Shown: positions 8,561 through 18,060 of the stretch, one piece after another
Layout: each line of letters opens with the position of its first letter
Numbering within the stretch: position 1 is the first letter of the stretch
Assembly: GCA_964631835.1 (NCBI GenBank)
Contig: CAZWAD010000013.1
Coordinates: forward strand, 42,470 to 106,469
Source of the DNA: Bog-950 sp964631835
GTDB taxonomy: Bacteria; Bacteroidota; Bacteroidia; Chitinophagales; LD1
Direction of reading: 5' to 3'
Length of the DNA stretch: 64,000 bases
The notes under the pieces: generated by a model
Databases searched by the model: none
Told to the model about the DNA's origin: nothing
What the model saw: only the letters and a program-made list of their open reading frames with translations
Made by a program: the position numbers and the translations under genes

Positions 8561-9162
8561 AAAAACCTCCGTACTTTTTGTTTGTAATCGAGATAAGATT
8601 GTCCATGCATTTTGGCCAGGTATTCTTCCTCAAGCCTGATTTGAACCTGGATTAAAATATACCCAACTACCGAAATTAACAGAGTAACCGCATTAGGTGT
8701 GGCTAAAAACAACGAAGCAATAGAGCCAATCATGCCTACATATACAGGATTTCGTGAAAAGCGAAAAACACCGGTGGTAACTAATTCTGTTTTGGTGTTC
8801 AGGTCAATACCCACCCGCCATGATTTACGCATAGCATTTTGTGCAATTACTGTCCATACAAAAAAAATGGCGGATAATATCAATGCTGCCCATTTCAATG
8901 ATTCAAGTTCAAGGAGTTTTATAGGAAGAAAATAATCGTAATAGCCGGGCAAGGTGCAAAACAGAATTACGTAAACTGCCAACGATGCAATGGTCGCTTT
9001 AAAATAAAATCCCAGTAAACTATAAGCGGTGTCATCACCGGTAAGCACAATGGGGTTTTTACCAATCAGCTTTTTTATCAGTATTGTTTTCAGAAAAAGC
9101 AGAACAAAAAAATAGAGAAAAAAGTAAACAGGAAGGATAATGCGTAAAAGTTCATTGCTCAT
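8557..9162 (-). CDS. Isoprenylcysteine/phospholipid methyltransferase-like membrane protein
   Basis: 201 residues, about five transmembrane segments. The C-terminal motif FRFSRNPVYVGMIG followed by EEEYLAKMHGQSYLDY is the SAM-binding signature of the ICMT/PEMT family of integral membrane methyltransferases. In bacteria these act on diverse lipids or small amines; the substrate here is unknown. Upstream of and overlapping the DinB-like gene by four bases, and 18 bases downstream of purQ on the same strand. Confidence 0.75.
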   Translation of the reverse strand: MSNELLRIILPVYFFLYFFVLLFLKTILIKKLIGKNPIVLTGDDTAYSLLGFYFKATIASLAVYVILFCTLPGYYDYFLPIKLLELESLKWAALILSAIFFVWTVIAQNAMRKSWRVGIDLNTKTELVTTGVFRFSRNPVYVGMIGSIASLFLATPNAVTLLISVVGYILIQVQIRLEEEYLAKMHGQSYLDYKQKVRRFL

Positions 9163-9180
9163 AAGCTGAACTTAAAGTGG

Positions 9181-9900
9181 TCAGCTATAAAGCACTGTCA
9201 TTTCCAGTACTTTGCTAATCAGCGAGTCGAATAAGATTTTTCCATCGGTGTTGTGTAAAGCCTTTTCAGAGGCGCGCTCCGGGTGGGGCATCATGCCGAA
9301 AACATTTTTCCCTACATTGCAGATTCCGGCAATGTTATCGAGCGAACCATTGGGATTTGCTTCTTCGGTTACATCTCCGTACTCATCGCAGTATTTGAAA
9401 AGAACCTGGTCGTTAGCATAAAGAGATTTCAGGGTTTCAGCATCGCAGTAATATCTTCCGTCACCATGAGCAATAGGAATTTTTAGTACCGCACCGTCAT
9501 CAATTTTGCAGGTAAGCAGGGTTTTTGTAGTTTGAGTTTTCAGGTAAATATCTTTGCATTCGTACTTCATGCTTAAATTACGGAGCAAAGCGCCCGGCAG
9601 CAAATGCGACTCGCATAAAATCTGGAAACCATTACAAACACCGAAAACTTTCCCGCCATTATTGGCAAATGGAATCACTGACTCCATAACAGGCGAAAAG
9701 CGGGCAATAGCCCCTGTGCGCAAATAATCACCATAGCTGAATCCGCCCGGCAGAATAATGCAGTCATCGGTTGTGAACTCACTCAGGTCAGTTTCTTTAT
9801 GCCAGATATAACGAGCCCCGCAACCCATTACATCTTTCACCACATGATACATATCCCTGTCGCAATTTGAACCGGGGAAAACAACAATTCCGAATTTCAT
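9181..9900 (-). CDS. purQ: Phosphoribosylformylglycinamidine synthase, glutaminase subunit
   Basis: 239 residues, class I glutamine amidotransferase that supplies ammonia to PurL in step four of purine synthesis. The nucleophile cysteine is in FGVCNGFQILCE, and the catalytic His-Glu pair in MMPHPERASE. Opening MKFGIVVFPGSNCDRD is diagnostic for PurQ. As a separate small subunit it implies separate small PurL and PurS proteins elsewhere; neither is in this window. A good -7 box lies 25 bases upstream of the start, inside the end of the preceding gene's spacer. Confidence 0.92.
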   Translation of the reverse strand: MKFGIVVFPGSNCDRDMYHVVKDVMGCGARYIWHKETDLSEFTTDDCIILPGGFSYGDYLRTGAIARFSPVMESVIPFANNGGKVFGVCNGFQILCESHLLPGALLRNLSMKYECKDIYLKTQTTKTLLTCKIDDGAVLKIPIAHGDGRYYCDAETLKSLYANDQVLFKYCDEYGDVTEEANPNGSLDNIAGICNVGKNVFGMMPHPERASEKALHNTDGKILFDSLISKVLEMTVLYS

Positions 9901-9910
9901 AGACCAGTTT

Positions 9911-10918
9911 TTATAAAATAATGAACAAAGGTAAATATTGACCTGCCAGTACCAGCAAAATTAAAATTAAATGAACCACTTCAACGATGAGTTTCCGCTT
10001 TATTTGGGTTAATACCATGGAAGAAATTATTCCCAATGGCAAACCCAGTAAAGCAAAATGACTCAGATTTACGGTTTTGAGAATACTAAAAGATAACACG
10101 GTAAAAAGAACGAACAAAACGAGAACAGTTGAAAATTTACGTACCTGAATCAAACTGGAATATAAAGAGTTAGGCAGCATGGTAAACAGGGTTAAAGTAA
10201 TGAGAGAAATGCTGCCAAGCAAGACCCAATCCGTTTTATTTATGGTTTTTACACCAACCCAACTGTTGGAAGCCACCCCTGCAATACTACGCAGCAAGGT
10301 GCTGGTTTCGTCATTCCAGTAATAAGCTGTAAAAAGCACAATAAATGGAGAAAGAGCACCCAGAAATAGAATAACTCCTTCTCGGATAGAATACGGACGA
10401 ATAACAGCTACCGCGATAAAAATAAAAAGCACAAACAAAATTGAAGGGAAATAGAAAAAGGAAGCTATAGCCGTCAAAAAGCCAGCGTCAAAAATATCAG
10501 TATTAGATTTTTCTTTCCTAATGAGAGAAAAAGTTTTGGCAATGCACAGAATCAGGAACGTAAATGCTACAGAAGCGGGTGTAAGTAAAAGGCTCTCCTT
10601 AAAGAAGGATGAAAAAATGATGAATAATGCACCGGGCATATAGGTCCGTCTGGGAATGATTTTGTTTTCATTTACGATTTTATTGATGAGCAGCGCCTGA
10701 ACAAAGCTTAGCAGTCCGGAAAGGGTAATACTTACAATATAAAATTTTAACGGCAAATGAGTAAGCAATGCAAAAAGAAAGCCGCTGAGCGGCTCATGAT
10801 GTTCAAAAACAAAATCTGAATCAGGGGACAAGAACAAAACATAAACCCGGAACAAAACCAGATACACGATATAGAAAGTTACAACTGCCGGATTATTTGA
10901 TTTGAAGAAACTGAGCAA
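9911..10918 (-). CDS. DUF6427-like polytopic membrane protein
   Basis: 335 residues, about nine hydrophobic segments, matching the Bacteroidota DUF6427 family from its opening (MLSFFKSNNPAVVTFYIVYL) and the HHEPLSG loop after the second segment. Family function is unknown. Lies 10 bases downstream of the large secreted protein gene on the same strand, so probably part of the same transcript, and 10 bases upstream of purQ. Confidence 0.7.
   Translation of the reverse strand: MLSFFKSNNPAVVTFYIVYLVLFRVYVLFLSPDSDFVFEHHEPLSGFLFALLTHLPLKFYIVSITLSGLLSFVQALLINKIVNENKIIPRRTYMPGALFIIFSSFFKESLLLTPASVAFTFLILCIAKTFSLIRKEKSNTDIFDAGFLTAIASFFYFPSILFVLFIFIAVAVIRPYSIREGVILFLGALSPFIVLFTAYYWNDETSTLLRSIAGVASNSWVGVKTINKTDWVLLGSISLITLTLFTMLPNSLYSSLIQVRKFSTVLVLFVLFTVLSFSILKTVNLSHFALLGLPLGIISSMVLTQIKRKLIVEVVHLILILLVLAGQYLPLFIIL
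9926..9959 (-). promoter_or_regulatory. Candidate purQ promoter
   Basis: On the minus strand TTTG (9959-9956), a 22-base spacer and TACCTTTG (9933-9926), close to the Bacteroidota consensus. The purQ ATG is 25 bases further on. The -33 box lies inside the preceding gene's 3' end, so purQ may be transcribed separately. Confidence 0.45.
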
Positions 10919-10928
10919 GTGAAGAATT

Positions 10929-12365
10929 TTAGAATGTAAGTTTTACCAGCCTCAGATTATTGGAAATATAGCTTGGAATAATGACTTCGTTCGGAGAAAT
11001 CTGCTTGCCCATTTTGGGTAATAGCACCACCTCCTTATCTTCCTGATTCAATACCGTGCGGTGTTCATATTTCCCCTGACTGCTCAGTACATATTCTTTC
11101 AAAATTCCCGAAGAGGAAATATCATCTAAATACAAAAGGTGAAGTTTTTCTTTACGGTTCGCAATCAGAAATGACGAATATGCTCCGTTGTCGTCTTCGC
11201 TTACCTGTTTCTTGCGCAGCACTGCATTCCATTCCATTTCACCTGCTGCATTTACCGAGAAAGCAATAATGTCGTTAAATTGAAAAATTTCGGAATTGCG
11301 GTAATTATTAAAGCCGGGCTGAATGCCCATGGTAACCGGTATTTCGCGTGTATCTTTAATAAATGACTCTGCTAAAATCAACACCCCACCGTCATTCCTT
11401 AAAATGGCTTTGCGGATATTGAAAGTGTATAAACTTTGGTTAGTTACATTCTCTCTTCCGGTAAGTGTTGAAATAAATTCTTTTGAAAAGGGAGTGTAAT
11501 TCATCTTAAGTTTTGTTCCGTTTGCTGGGTCAAAGGCGGCATACATAAAACCATTAGCTACATCTTCGCCAATTCGCTTTTTGTCATCATAAAGAGCGGT
11601 CATTACTAAGTTGCCATTCTTATTATCAATTTCAAAAAACGGGTCACCGAAAATTTCCTTTTCTGTTTCGAGGTTGTAAGTAGAAGATTCTCCGTTGCTG
11701 CTGATATGAACAACTTCATATACTTTACCTGCTTTGCCGCCTTGTTTAAAAAGCATAAAAGAACTTCCAGCATTATCAATCAGGGTTTTTGAATCAGCCA
11801 GGTCTTTTTCATCTTTACTCAACGGAATTGTTTTATTGTAAATAGTTTTTAAACTGTTGTCTAAGCAGATAAACTTTATGGATTCAACTTTGGTGAAATT
11901 GAAAAAAGGGTAGTAGATCATTAAGGATGACTGGTCAACTGAAGTTTTGAAACGCAGATTAGAGGCCACCAAATCTTTTCGGTCTGTAATGGAATCAATA
12001 ACCAACGGCTTGCCGATTTCCATAAATTTTGAATTTACCGGTTGAGCATAAAGCACTGAATTTTTTTTGTCCTGCTCCAGGTAAAAAATTACAGCTCCGG
12101 TTTTGTTCAGCATAATGTGTTGCAAAATGCCATCCTGATTTTTAAACTCAATAGTTTTACTGCTAAGCAGTTTTAGGTTTTCATCATAAACATCTATTAC
12201 ATCCACCGTTCCGTAAAGCCGAACGATAACTCCATCATTATTTTTTCCAATTACTTTAAACTTGCTTGTTTTAGGAGGGAGTTTAGAACCATTAGACACT
12301 TCAACTGCCTGAGCACTAATTAAAACCGGGAGAAGGTTAAGAAAAATTCTGAGCAGTAATTTCAT
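10929..12365 (-). CDS. Secreted protein of unknown function, probable beta-propeller-like
   Basis: 478 residues with a signal peptide (MKLLLRIFLNLLPVLISAQA). The rest is strand-rich with repeated phrases such as VIVRLYGTVDVIDVYDENLK and GGVLILAES; a beta-propeller or similar all-beta fold is an inference. No catalytic motif recognised. The ATG lies five bases after TAGTTTTG, a -7 box match, and 33 bases after the OppC-like gene. Likely co-transcribed with the DUF6427 gene that follows. Confidence 0.6.
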   Translation of the reverse strand: MKLLLRIFLNLLPVLISAQAVEVSNGSKLPPKTSKFKVIGKNNDGVIVRLYGTVDVIDVYDENLKLLSSKTIEFKNQDGILQHIMLNKTGAVIFYLEQDKKNSVLYAQPVNSKFMEIGKPLVIDSITDRKDLVASNLRFKTSVDQSSLMIYYPFFNFTKVESIKFICLDNSLKTIYNKTIPLSKDEKDLADSKTLIDNAGSSFMLFKQGGKAGKVYEVVHISSNGESSTYNLETEKEIFGDPFFEIDNKNGNLVMTALYDDKKRIGEDVANGFMYAAFDPANGTKLKMNYTPFSKEFISTLTGRENVTNQSLYTFNIRKAILRNDGGVLILAESFIKDTREIPVTMGIQPGFNNYRNSEIFQFNDIIAFSVNAAGEMEWNAVLRKKQVSEDDNGAYSSFLIANRKEKLHLLYLDDISSSGILKEYVLSSQGKYEHRTVLNQEDKEVVLLPKMGKQISPNEVIIPSYISNNLRLVKLTF

Positions 12366-12370
12366 TTGCT

Positions 12371-12378
12371 CAAAACTA
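12371..12378 (-). promoter_or_regulatory. Bacteroidota -7 box, leaderless geometry
   Basis: Minus-strand TAGTTTTG fits TANNTTTG and ends five bases before the ATG at 12365. No clear -33 TTTG was seen, so confidence is moderate. Confidence 0.38.
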
Positions 12379-12398
12379 AAAAATTAGAGGATGAAAGC

Positions 12399-13703
12399 TT
12401 ATTGTTTCAGACGCGGGTCAAGCGCATCGGTAAGTCCTTCTCCTATTAGGTTGAATATGGTGACAGTGACAAAAATTGCCAGTCCGGGAAATACCGCAAG
12501 CCACCAGGCTGAAACATCTTCGCGGGCTTCACTGAGCAGCTTACCCCATGTTTGTAACTCAGCCTGAACACCAATGCCCAGGAAAGATAGCCCGGATTCA
12601 ATCAGAATAGCACTGGCAATTCCAAAGGCGATAGAAATAAGCACAGGGGTCAGGGAATTGGGCAAAGCATGCCTGAAAATAATTCGCCATTCGCCAAAGC
12701 CGAGCGATTGTGCCGCTTCGATATATTCCAGGCTTCTCACTTTCAGTAATTCTGCCCTTACGTATTTGGCAATTCCGGTCCAGCCGGTTAATCCGATAAT
12801 GACCATTACCCAGATTACGGATGGTTTTTTCAAAACCGCAACCAACGAAAGAATGAGCAACAAAATAGGAATAGAGTTAATGACCTCTATCGTTCGCATA
12901 ACAATAATGTCAACAGGCACGGCAGATTTTTTGCCAAGCGCTGGAATTTTTTTAAGAGGTAAGGCTATGATATTAGGAAGGAGCATTACTCCAAGGAAAA
13001 TCAATAAGGAAACGAAAATCTGACAAACATACGAGCCAAAACCGGCAGCTAAAGCATCGGTCATTTTAAATGAGCGAACATGAAAAGCATAAAACCAGGC
13101 AAAAAATACAAACAGCACATTGAGAAGAAGACGGATACGCGAAACCTGTAGTCGTTCATCACCGAAGTACCCGGACAACGCCCCAAGAAAAATTCCAATA
13201 ATGGAAGAAATGGTCATCGAAAGCACACCGACAAGCAAGGCAATGCGTGTACCGTGAATCATTCCGGCAAATACATCCCGACCGATTTGGTCGGTGCCGA
13301 TAAAATGTCTTTTTCTTCCGGGCTTTATATCCTGCTCACCAAACGGACTCCTAAACTGGCTGTTGTCAATATCAATAGTTGTTGGGGAATAAGTAATCGG
13401 GGGAAAAACGGCAGACTCAAACTCTATATCAAGCCAATCCACATTAATAAATTCTTTTTGCCATTTGGCTAAACCGAAATCAACGGCAATGGAACGAAAC
13501 AGCGGAAAGTATGTATTGCCTTGGTACTTGCAGTAGTAAGGTTTTTCATTGGCGATAAAATCGGCCGACAGTGCAATTACAATCAATAAATAAAAGATAC
13601 GGACAGACCAAACTGCCATGGGTTTTTTCCTGAATTGCCGCTTTACAATATCCCAGTAGGTTGTACCTAAATTTGTTGTGCTTTCTTTTTTTCTTCCAAA
13701 CAT
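12399..13703 (-). CDS. Peptide/nickel-type ABC transporter permease (OppC/DppC-like)
   Basis: 434 residues of inner membrane permease. The N-terminal cytoplasmic stretch and first helix precede an extracytoplasmic region with FGTDQIGRDVFAG-like sequence (here IGTDQIGRDVFAG), typical of OppC. The EAA loop contacting the ATPase is EAAQSLGFGEWRIIFRHALPN. Longer than the usual ~300 residues because of an enlarged periplasmic segment (about residues 50-120) and an extra hydrophobic stretch. Six bases after the OppB-like gene; no ATPase subunits in the window. Confidence 0.85.
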   Translation of the reverse strand: MFGRKKESTTNLGTTYWDIVKRQFRKKPMAVWSVRIFYLLIVIALSADFIANEKPYYCKYQGNTYFPLFRSIAVDFGLAKWQKEFINVDWLDIEFESAVFPPITYSPTTIDIDNSQFRSPFGEQDIKPGRKRHFIGTDQIGRDVFAGMIHGTRIALLVGVLSMTISSIIGIFLGALSGYFGDERLQVSRIRLLLNVLFVFFAWFYAFHVRSFKMTDALAAGFGSYVCQIFVSLLIFLGVMLLPNIIALPLKKIPALGKKSAVPVDIIVMRTIEVINSIPILLLILSLVAVLKKPSVIWVMVIIGLTGWTGIAKYVRAELLKVRSLEYIEAAQSLGFGEWRIIFRHALPNSLTPVLISIAFGIASAILIESGLSFLGIGVQAELQTWGKLLSEAREDVSAWWLAVFPGLAIFVTVTIFNLIGEGLTDALDPRLKQ

Positions 13704-13709
13704 TTTTTA

Positions 13710-15245
13710 TTACACTTTTTTATTGAAAGAAATTCTGGGGTCAACCATTGCATACATCATATCTGCCAGCAAATTTCCAAGCATGGTAAGTATGGCAGAG
13801 AATAAAAGAATGGTAAACAGCACCGGGTAATCGCGCTGAACTACAGCATCATAACTCACCCGCCCCATGCCTGGAATGTTGAACATATACTCAGCAATTA
13901 CCGAACCGCTAATCATTGCAGGCAGTAAACTCGAAAAAATGGTAATAATAGGAATCAATGAATTGCGGAATGCATGCCTCCAGTAAACCGATTTAGGCTC
14001 CAATCCTTTTGCAAAAGCAGTACGGATATAATCCTGGCGTACTACACTTAGCATTGAGCCTCTCATCTGCCGGGCGATATAAGCAAACGAGCCAATAACG
14101 AGAGTAAAGACGGGCAGGATAAAATGATAGCTCCTGTCAATAAATTTTTCCCAGAAACCATATTCATCACCTAATTTTCCCAAGCCATATGGAGGGAAAA
14201 TATTCAGCCAGTCAGCATAATAATCACTTGTTAGAAATGTAATGAAAAGAGTTCCAATCCATACCACGGGTAAGGAATAAAAGATAAATAATAGCAGAGT
14301 TACCATTCTATCATAAGCTGTGTTATTTCGAACGGCAAGCGAAACACCAGTAGGAATAGAAACCAGATAAATAAGGAGTATGATGATGACATTTAAAAGC
14401 AGAGTCCACTTAAGCGCATCCATGATGATAGAAGTCACTTCCCTGTCATCAACAAAAGATTTTCCCATATCGCCTCTGAAAAATCCGCCCCGGCTTTTGG
14501 TAACATCTGTGTTTGCCGTAAACCAGGGTTTGTCTCCAAAAAGCCAACGGTGGTATTGATTTTCGGTTCCATACCAATGCACAGCCGGAATGTAATTGAG
14601 CAAGGTAGTAGGCTCGGTCTTTATTTTTTCATAGGCCTTTTTCATAGCGTAAAATTCCCCGCTAATAGCTGCCATGGGTTTGTGCTGAACCTGTTGGCTG
14701 TCTGTATTTATTAGTACCGAAACTTCGTCAACTTGCTGTTGGATTTGATTGATAAAAGATTGAAGCACGTCATCATTAGAGCTGATATAAAGTGTATTAC
14801 AGGTATTTCTGATAATCTTTCCTTTTTCAAAAGCCGATGCATCAATCGTATCTTCTGGTAAACTGAGTACGGCAAGTTCAAGGGTCCGAATTTTATGATA
14901 ATAATCAGAAATCAATTCCCAGTTACCATATTCGTCAATCAGTCGTTCAAGATTTTCTCTATCGGCTTTTCTTCTGACTTTGTATAGTGTATCCGGAACG
15001 GCTTTACTGGTAAGTGAAAAATAAAATGCCGGTAGATGGCGTCCGTATTTTTCGCTTAGTTCCAAATAAGCACGTTCAGTATTAAGTTTATCAGATGCCT
15101 GCTGGTTAGCGCTTTGCAAACCGCCTTTCAATTTCAACTCTACAGGGTCGCCCGGGGCAATCTGTCCCAGCATGAAAGTGATGAGAGAAATAACAAAAAA
15201 CGTGGGAACGAAATAAAAAAGCCGTTTAAGAATATAAGATAACAT
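13710..15245 (-). CDS. Peptide ABC transporter permease (OppB/DppB-like) with large periplasmic insertion
   Basis: 511 residues, where OppB/DppB proteins are usually ~310-340. The opening helix and GQIAPGDPV are canonical, as is the C-terminal half with GSFAYIARQMRGSMLSV and the EAA-like loop AFAKGLEPKSVYWRHAFRN. Between them, roughly residues 40-235, lies a charged, strand- and helix-forming insertion with no membrane segments, so it must sit in the periplasm. It may contact the substrate-binding lipoprotein encoded 21 bases upstream. The insertion is not a frameshift product: the frame is continuous and the codon use uniform. Confidence 0.83.
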   Translation of the reverse strand: MLSYILKRLFYFVPTFFVISLITFMLGQIAPGDPVELKLKGGLQSANQQASDKLNTERAYLELSEKYGRHLPAFYFSLTSKAVPDTLYKVRRKADRENLERLIDEYGNWELISDYYHKIRTLELAVLSLPEDTIDASAFEKGKIIRNTCNTLYISSNDDVLQSFINQIQQQVDEVSVLINTDSQQVQHKPMAAISGEFYAMKKAYEKIKTEPTTLLNYIPAVHWYGTENQYHRWLFGDKPWFTANTDVTKSRGGFFRGDMGKSFVDDREVTSIIMDALKWTLLLNVIIILLIYLVSIPTGVSLAVRNNTAYDRMVTLLLFIFYSLPVVWIGTLFITFLTSDYYADWLNIFPPYGLGKLGDEYGFWEKFIDRSYHFILPVFTLVIGSFAYIARQMRGSMLSVVRQDYIRTAFAKGLEPKSVYWRHAFRNSLIPIITIFSSLLPAMISGSVIAEYMFNIPGMGRVSYDAVVQRDYPVLFTILLFSAILTMLGNLLADMMYAMVDPRISFNKKV

Positions 15246-15266
15246 GTGCGCTGTAACTTTCTGAGG

Positions 15267-17072
15267 TTACATTCCGAACTCTTTGTTGAGCTTAAATTCT
15301 GTGGCTACAAAGCCAGGTCGAGCCAATTTAGGCCCGGCATTGTCAAACCGCTTGTGAATCCCCATGCGGTTTAAACGCGAAAACATGAAGATATAAGGCT
15401 GTGCATCGTAAATCATTTGCTGTAATTGCATTTGCAGTTTTTTTCGTTCTTCTTTATCCATGGTATAGCGCAACTTATCAATTACAGCATCTGATTGTTT
15501 ATCACCAAAACCACAGTAATTGCTTCCACCGTTGTACGATTTTGTGTGCCACAATTGAACGGGGTCATCTTCGTAACTTACTCCTCCCCAGCCAAGCATG
15601 CTCATTTCAAAATTGTGGTGGTCTAAATCATCGGACATTACGGTAAATTCTTTCACTTGTATATTGATTGCCACTCCGGCTTTTTTACAACTTTCCTGAA
15701 AAAGAAGAGCCATTTTATCATAAATGGGACTGCCGTTAGGTATCATCAAATTTATTTCAAGCGGTATTTTACGTCCATTAATCACTTTGTCTCTCACCCC
15801 GTCACCATCGGTATCTGTCCATCCAGCTTCTGCCAATAAGGCTTTTGCTTTTTCAGGATCATAAGGAATTGGTTTCAGATTTTTATTGCAAATATCTTTA
15901 TAAGGGCTTACAGAACCTGCAATACGAACAGCGAGATTCATGTAAATTTTATCAATAATCTGTTCAACGTCCGTCAGGTATGCCATTGCCCTTCTTACAC
16001 GAACATCACTGAGTTTGGGATTGTTCATGTTCATGGGCATGTAGTTGTAGCCTAAGTCGCGAGGCTTATGAAAGTTATATTTGGTGCTCAGTTTGCCATC
16101 GCCAGAAAATTCAATGAAATCTTTTGAAGGTATATTGTAGTGAACATCTAACTTTTCACCTTTAAGTGCAGAGAGTGATGCGGGTATATCGGGTATGATT
16201 TCATAAATGAGTTTATCAGGCAATGCTTCAAATCCTTCCTCTTTCCCGGCATACTTTTCACCCCACCAATTCGGTTTTTTCTTTAAAACAACCCGCTGAT
16301 TAGCTTCCCATTTTTCAAGTGTGTAAGGACCACAACCGCTCACCCCCTTCGGGTCGCGTGCAAAAAACTCGCTGTTGAATTTGTCTCCAAATTTGACAAT
16401 GTCAGGATTGGATTTAAGGGCTTTAACTCTCACAGGGTCATTAAGTTCTTTAATAGAAAATTTTGTCATTAATCCTTCGGGGTCATAATGATACACAGGA
16501 ATAATAGTAAAACCCGACCAAAGGTCTGTAAGGAAATAAGTATCCTTAGTATAAATGGAATACTTCTTTTTGTTGGAGGGGTCAATCACTACATCTTTTA
16601 TAAATTCATAATAAGGTCTTCCTTGTTCGCAATCTACTTTGGGATTTTTCCAAACTTTCACCGTAAAAGCAACATCATCACCTGTTACCGGGCTTCCGTT
16701 ATCCCAAACGGCATCAGGTTTTAATTCATAATCAACTTTCAGTCCACCCTTAAATTCTCCTTCCAAAATCGGTGAAATTGTCGGGCGCTTTACCGCCAGT
16801 GCAGGAATAATTACACCTATCGAATCGGGATTTAGACCGAGGGGCGACATGAAAATGTCATTGTATATCTGAGAGGCGTAGCTGTTGGTAGCCGTAACCG
16901 GATTTAGTTTATCGGGACTGGAATTGATATGAATAATTACTTCATTAATCCCAGCCCGGGAACTTTTTACTTTTTCTCCGCTGCCCGATTTCCCAGCGCT
17001 GTTACAAGAAGAAAGCAGAACGATAACTGAAAGAATTAATGAAAAAAACAGATGTTTGTGGAACTTATTCAT
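15267..17072 (-). CDS. Peptide ABC transporter substrate-binding lipoprotein (SBP family 5)
   Basis: 601 residues from ATG 17072; an upstream TTG start eight codons earlier is less likely. Lipoprotein signal with Cys23 (LLSSC). The family 5 binding-protein signature is visible (DAVWDNGSPVTGDDVAFTVK, and GCGPYTLEKWEANQRVVLKK), plus the LAEAGWTDTDGDGVRDK segment common to these proteins. Expected to capture oligopeptides in the periplasm and hand them to the two permeases encoded next on the same strand. ATPases must be encoded elsewhere. Confidence 0.85.
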   Translation of the reverse strand: MNKFHKHLFFSLILSVIVLLSSCNSAGKSGSGEKVKSSRAGINEVIIHINSSPDKLNPVTATNSYASQIYNDIFMSPLGLNPDSIGVIIPALAVKRPTISPILEGEFKGGLKVDYELKPDAVWDNGSPVTGDDVAFTVKVWKNPKVDCEQGRPYYEFIKDVVIDPSNKKKYSIYTKDTYFLTDLWSGFTIIPVYHYDPEGLMTKFSIKELNDPVRVKALKSNPDIVKFGDKFNSEFFARDPKGVSGCGPYTLEKWEANQRVVLKKKPNWWGEKYAGKEEGFEALPDKLIYEIIPDIPASLSALKGEKLDVHYNIPSKDFIEFSGDGKLSTKYNFHKPRDLGYNYMPMNMNNPKLSDVRVRRAMAYLTDVEQIIDKIYMNLAVRIAGSVSPYKDICNKNLKPIPYDPEKAKALLAEAGWTDTDGDGVRDKVINGRKIPLEINLMIPNGSPIYDKMALLFQESCKKAGVAINIQVKEFTVMSDDLDHHNFEMSMLGWGGVSYEDDPVQLWHTKSYNGGSNYCGFGDKQSDAVIDKLRYTMDKEERKKLQMQLQQMIYDAQPYIFMFSRLNRMGIHKRFDNAGPKLARPGFVATEFKLNKEFGM

Positions 17073-17093
17073 ACGTGATTTTTTTGAGGTGGA

Positions 17094-17101
17094 CAAATAT
17101 A
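17094..17101 (-). promoter_or_regulatory. Candidate -7 box for the peptide transporter operon
   Basis: Minus-strand TATATTTG, an exact TANNTTTG, 21 bases upstream of the substrate-binding protein ATG. No perfect TTTG at 19-21 bases further upstream was found. Confidence 0.42.
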
Positions 17102-17134
17102 GAAGAATCGCTAAACCGAGAGTAACCTATTTCA

Positions 17135-18043
17135 ATGAGCAGAGTATTGATTACGGGCGCGAATGGGCTGATCGGAACAAGATTAACTGAAATCCTTTTA
17201 GCCGAAGGCTTTGAAGTGTGTTGTTTAAAAAGAAAGCAAAGTCGGATAGCTTCAGAAACTGCCAAATCATTTTTATGGGATATTGACAAACGGGAAGTTG
17301 ATGAAAAAGCATTTGACGGTGTTTCGGCAATAATTCATTTAGCCGGAGCAGGCGTAGGCGAAAAAAGATGGAACGCAAAACGCAAAAAAGAAATTATTGA
17401 TAGCAGGGTAGAAAGTGCAAATCTGATCTTTGATTTTTTGGCGAGGCATAAACATGAAGTTAAAACCTTCATCAGTGCCAGCGCTGTTGGCTATTATGGC
17501 GATTGTGGAAATGAACTTGTAACCGAAGAAAGAAACGCTGGAAAGGATTTTCTCTCGCAGGTTTGCACAAAATGGGAAGAAAGCGCGAGACAGTTTTCTA
17601 AAGTCGGAATCCGGGAAGTGCGCAGCAGATTCGGAATCGTGTTGTCAAAAAATGGTGGTGCATTGGCCGAATTAATCAGAACTATTCCCTTTGGATTTGC
17701 CACATATTTTCCCAAACCAAATCTCTATTATCCATGGATTCATGTTGATGATGTTTGTTTCATTTTGGTTCATGCTTTAAAAAATGAATCTTTGAACGGA
17801 GCATTTAACGTAACTACCCCCGCACCTATGCTGGTAAAAGACCTGATGAGGGAAATTTTGTTTACCGCAAAGTCAAAAGCAATCCTGTTTCCAGTTCCGC
17901 CAATTGGTTTAAAGCTAATGTTGGGTGAAATGAGTGAACTTCTCTTAAGCAGCCAAAGGTGTTCCGCTGAAAAAATTGTTTCCACAGGGTACAAATTTAT
18001 TTTTGAAGATATTAAGGAGGCTTTGGCTAATATTTTCGGGTAG
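17135..18043 (+). CDS. TIGR01777 family NAD(P)-dependent epimerase-like protein
   Basis: 302 residues of the extended short-chain dehydrogenase fold, YfcH-type. The dinucleotide loop ITGANGLIGTRL is at about residues 6-17. SASAVGYYGDCG carries the active-site-like tyrosine region, and the C-terminal domain includes HVDDVCFILVHAL. Members are soluble; the substrate is not established. Lies between the divergent peptide transporter and a convergent small secreted protein. Confidence 0.83.
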   Translation: MSRVLITGANGLIGTRLTEILLAEGFEVCCLKRKQSRIASETAKSFLWDIDKREVDEKAFDGVSAIIHLAGAGVGEKRWNAKRKKEIIDSRVESANLIFDFLARHKHEVKTFISASAVGYYGDCGNELVTEERNAGKDFLSQVCTKWEESARQFSKVGIREVRSRFGIVLSKNGGALAELIRTIPFGFATYFPKPNLYYPWIHVDDVCFILVHALKNESLNGAFNVTTPAPMLVKDLMREILFTAKSKAILFPVPPIGLKLMLGEMSELLLSSQRCSAEKIVSTGYKFIFEDIKEALANIFG

Positions 18044-18060
18044 TACTTTTACCTCGAAAA

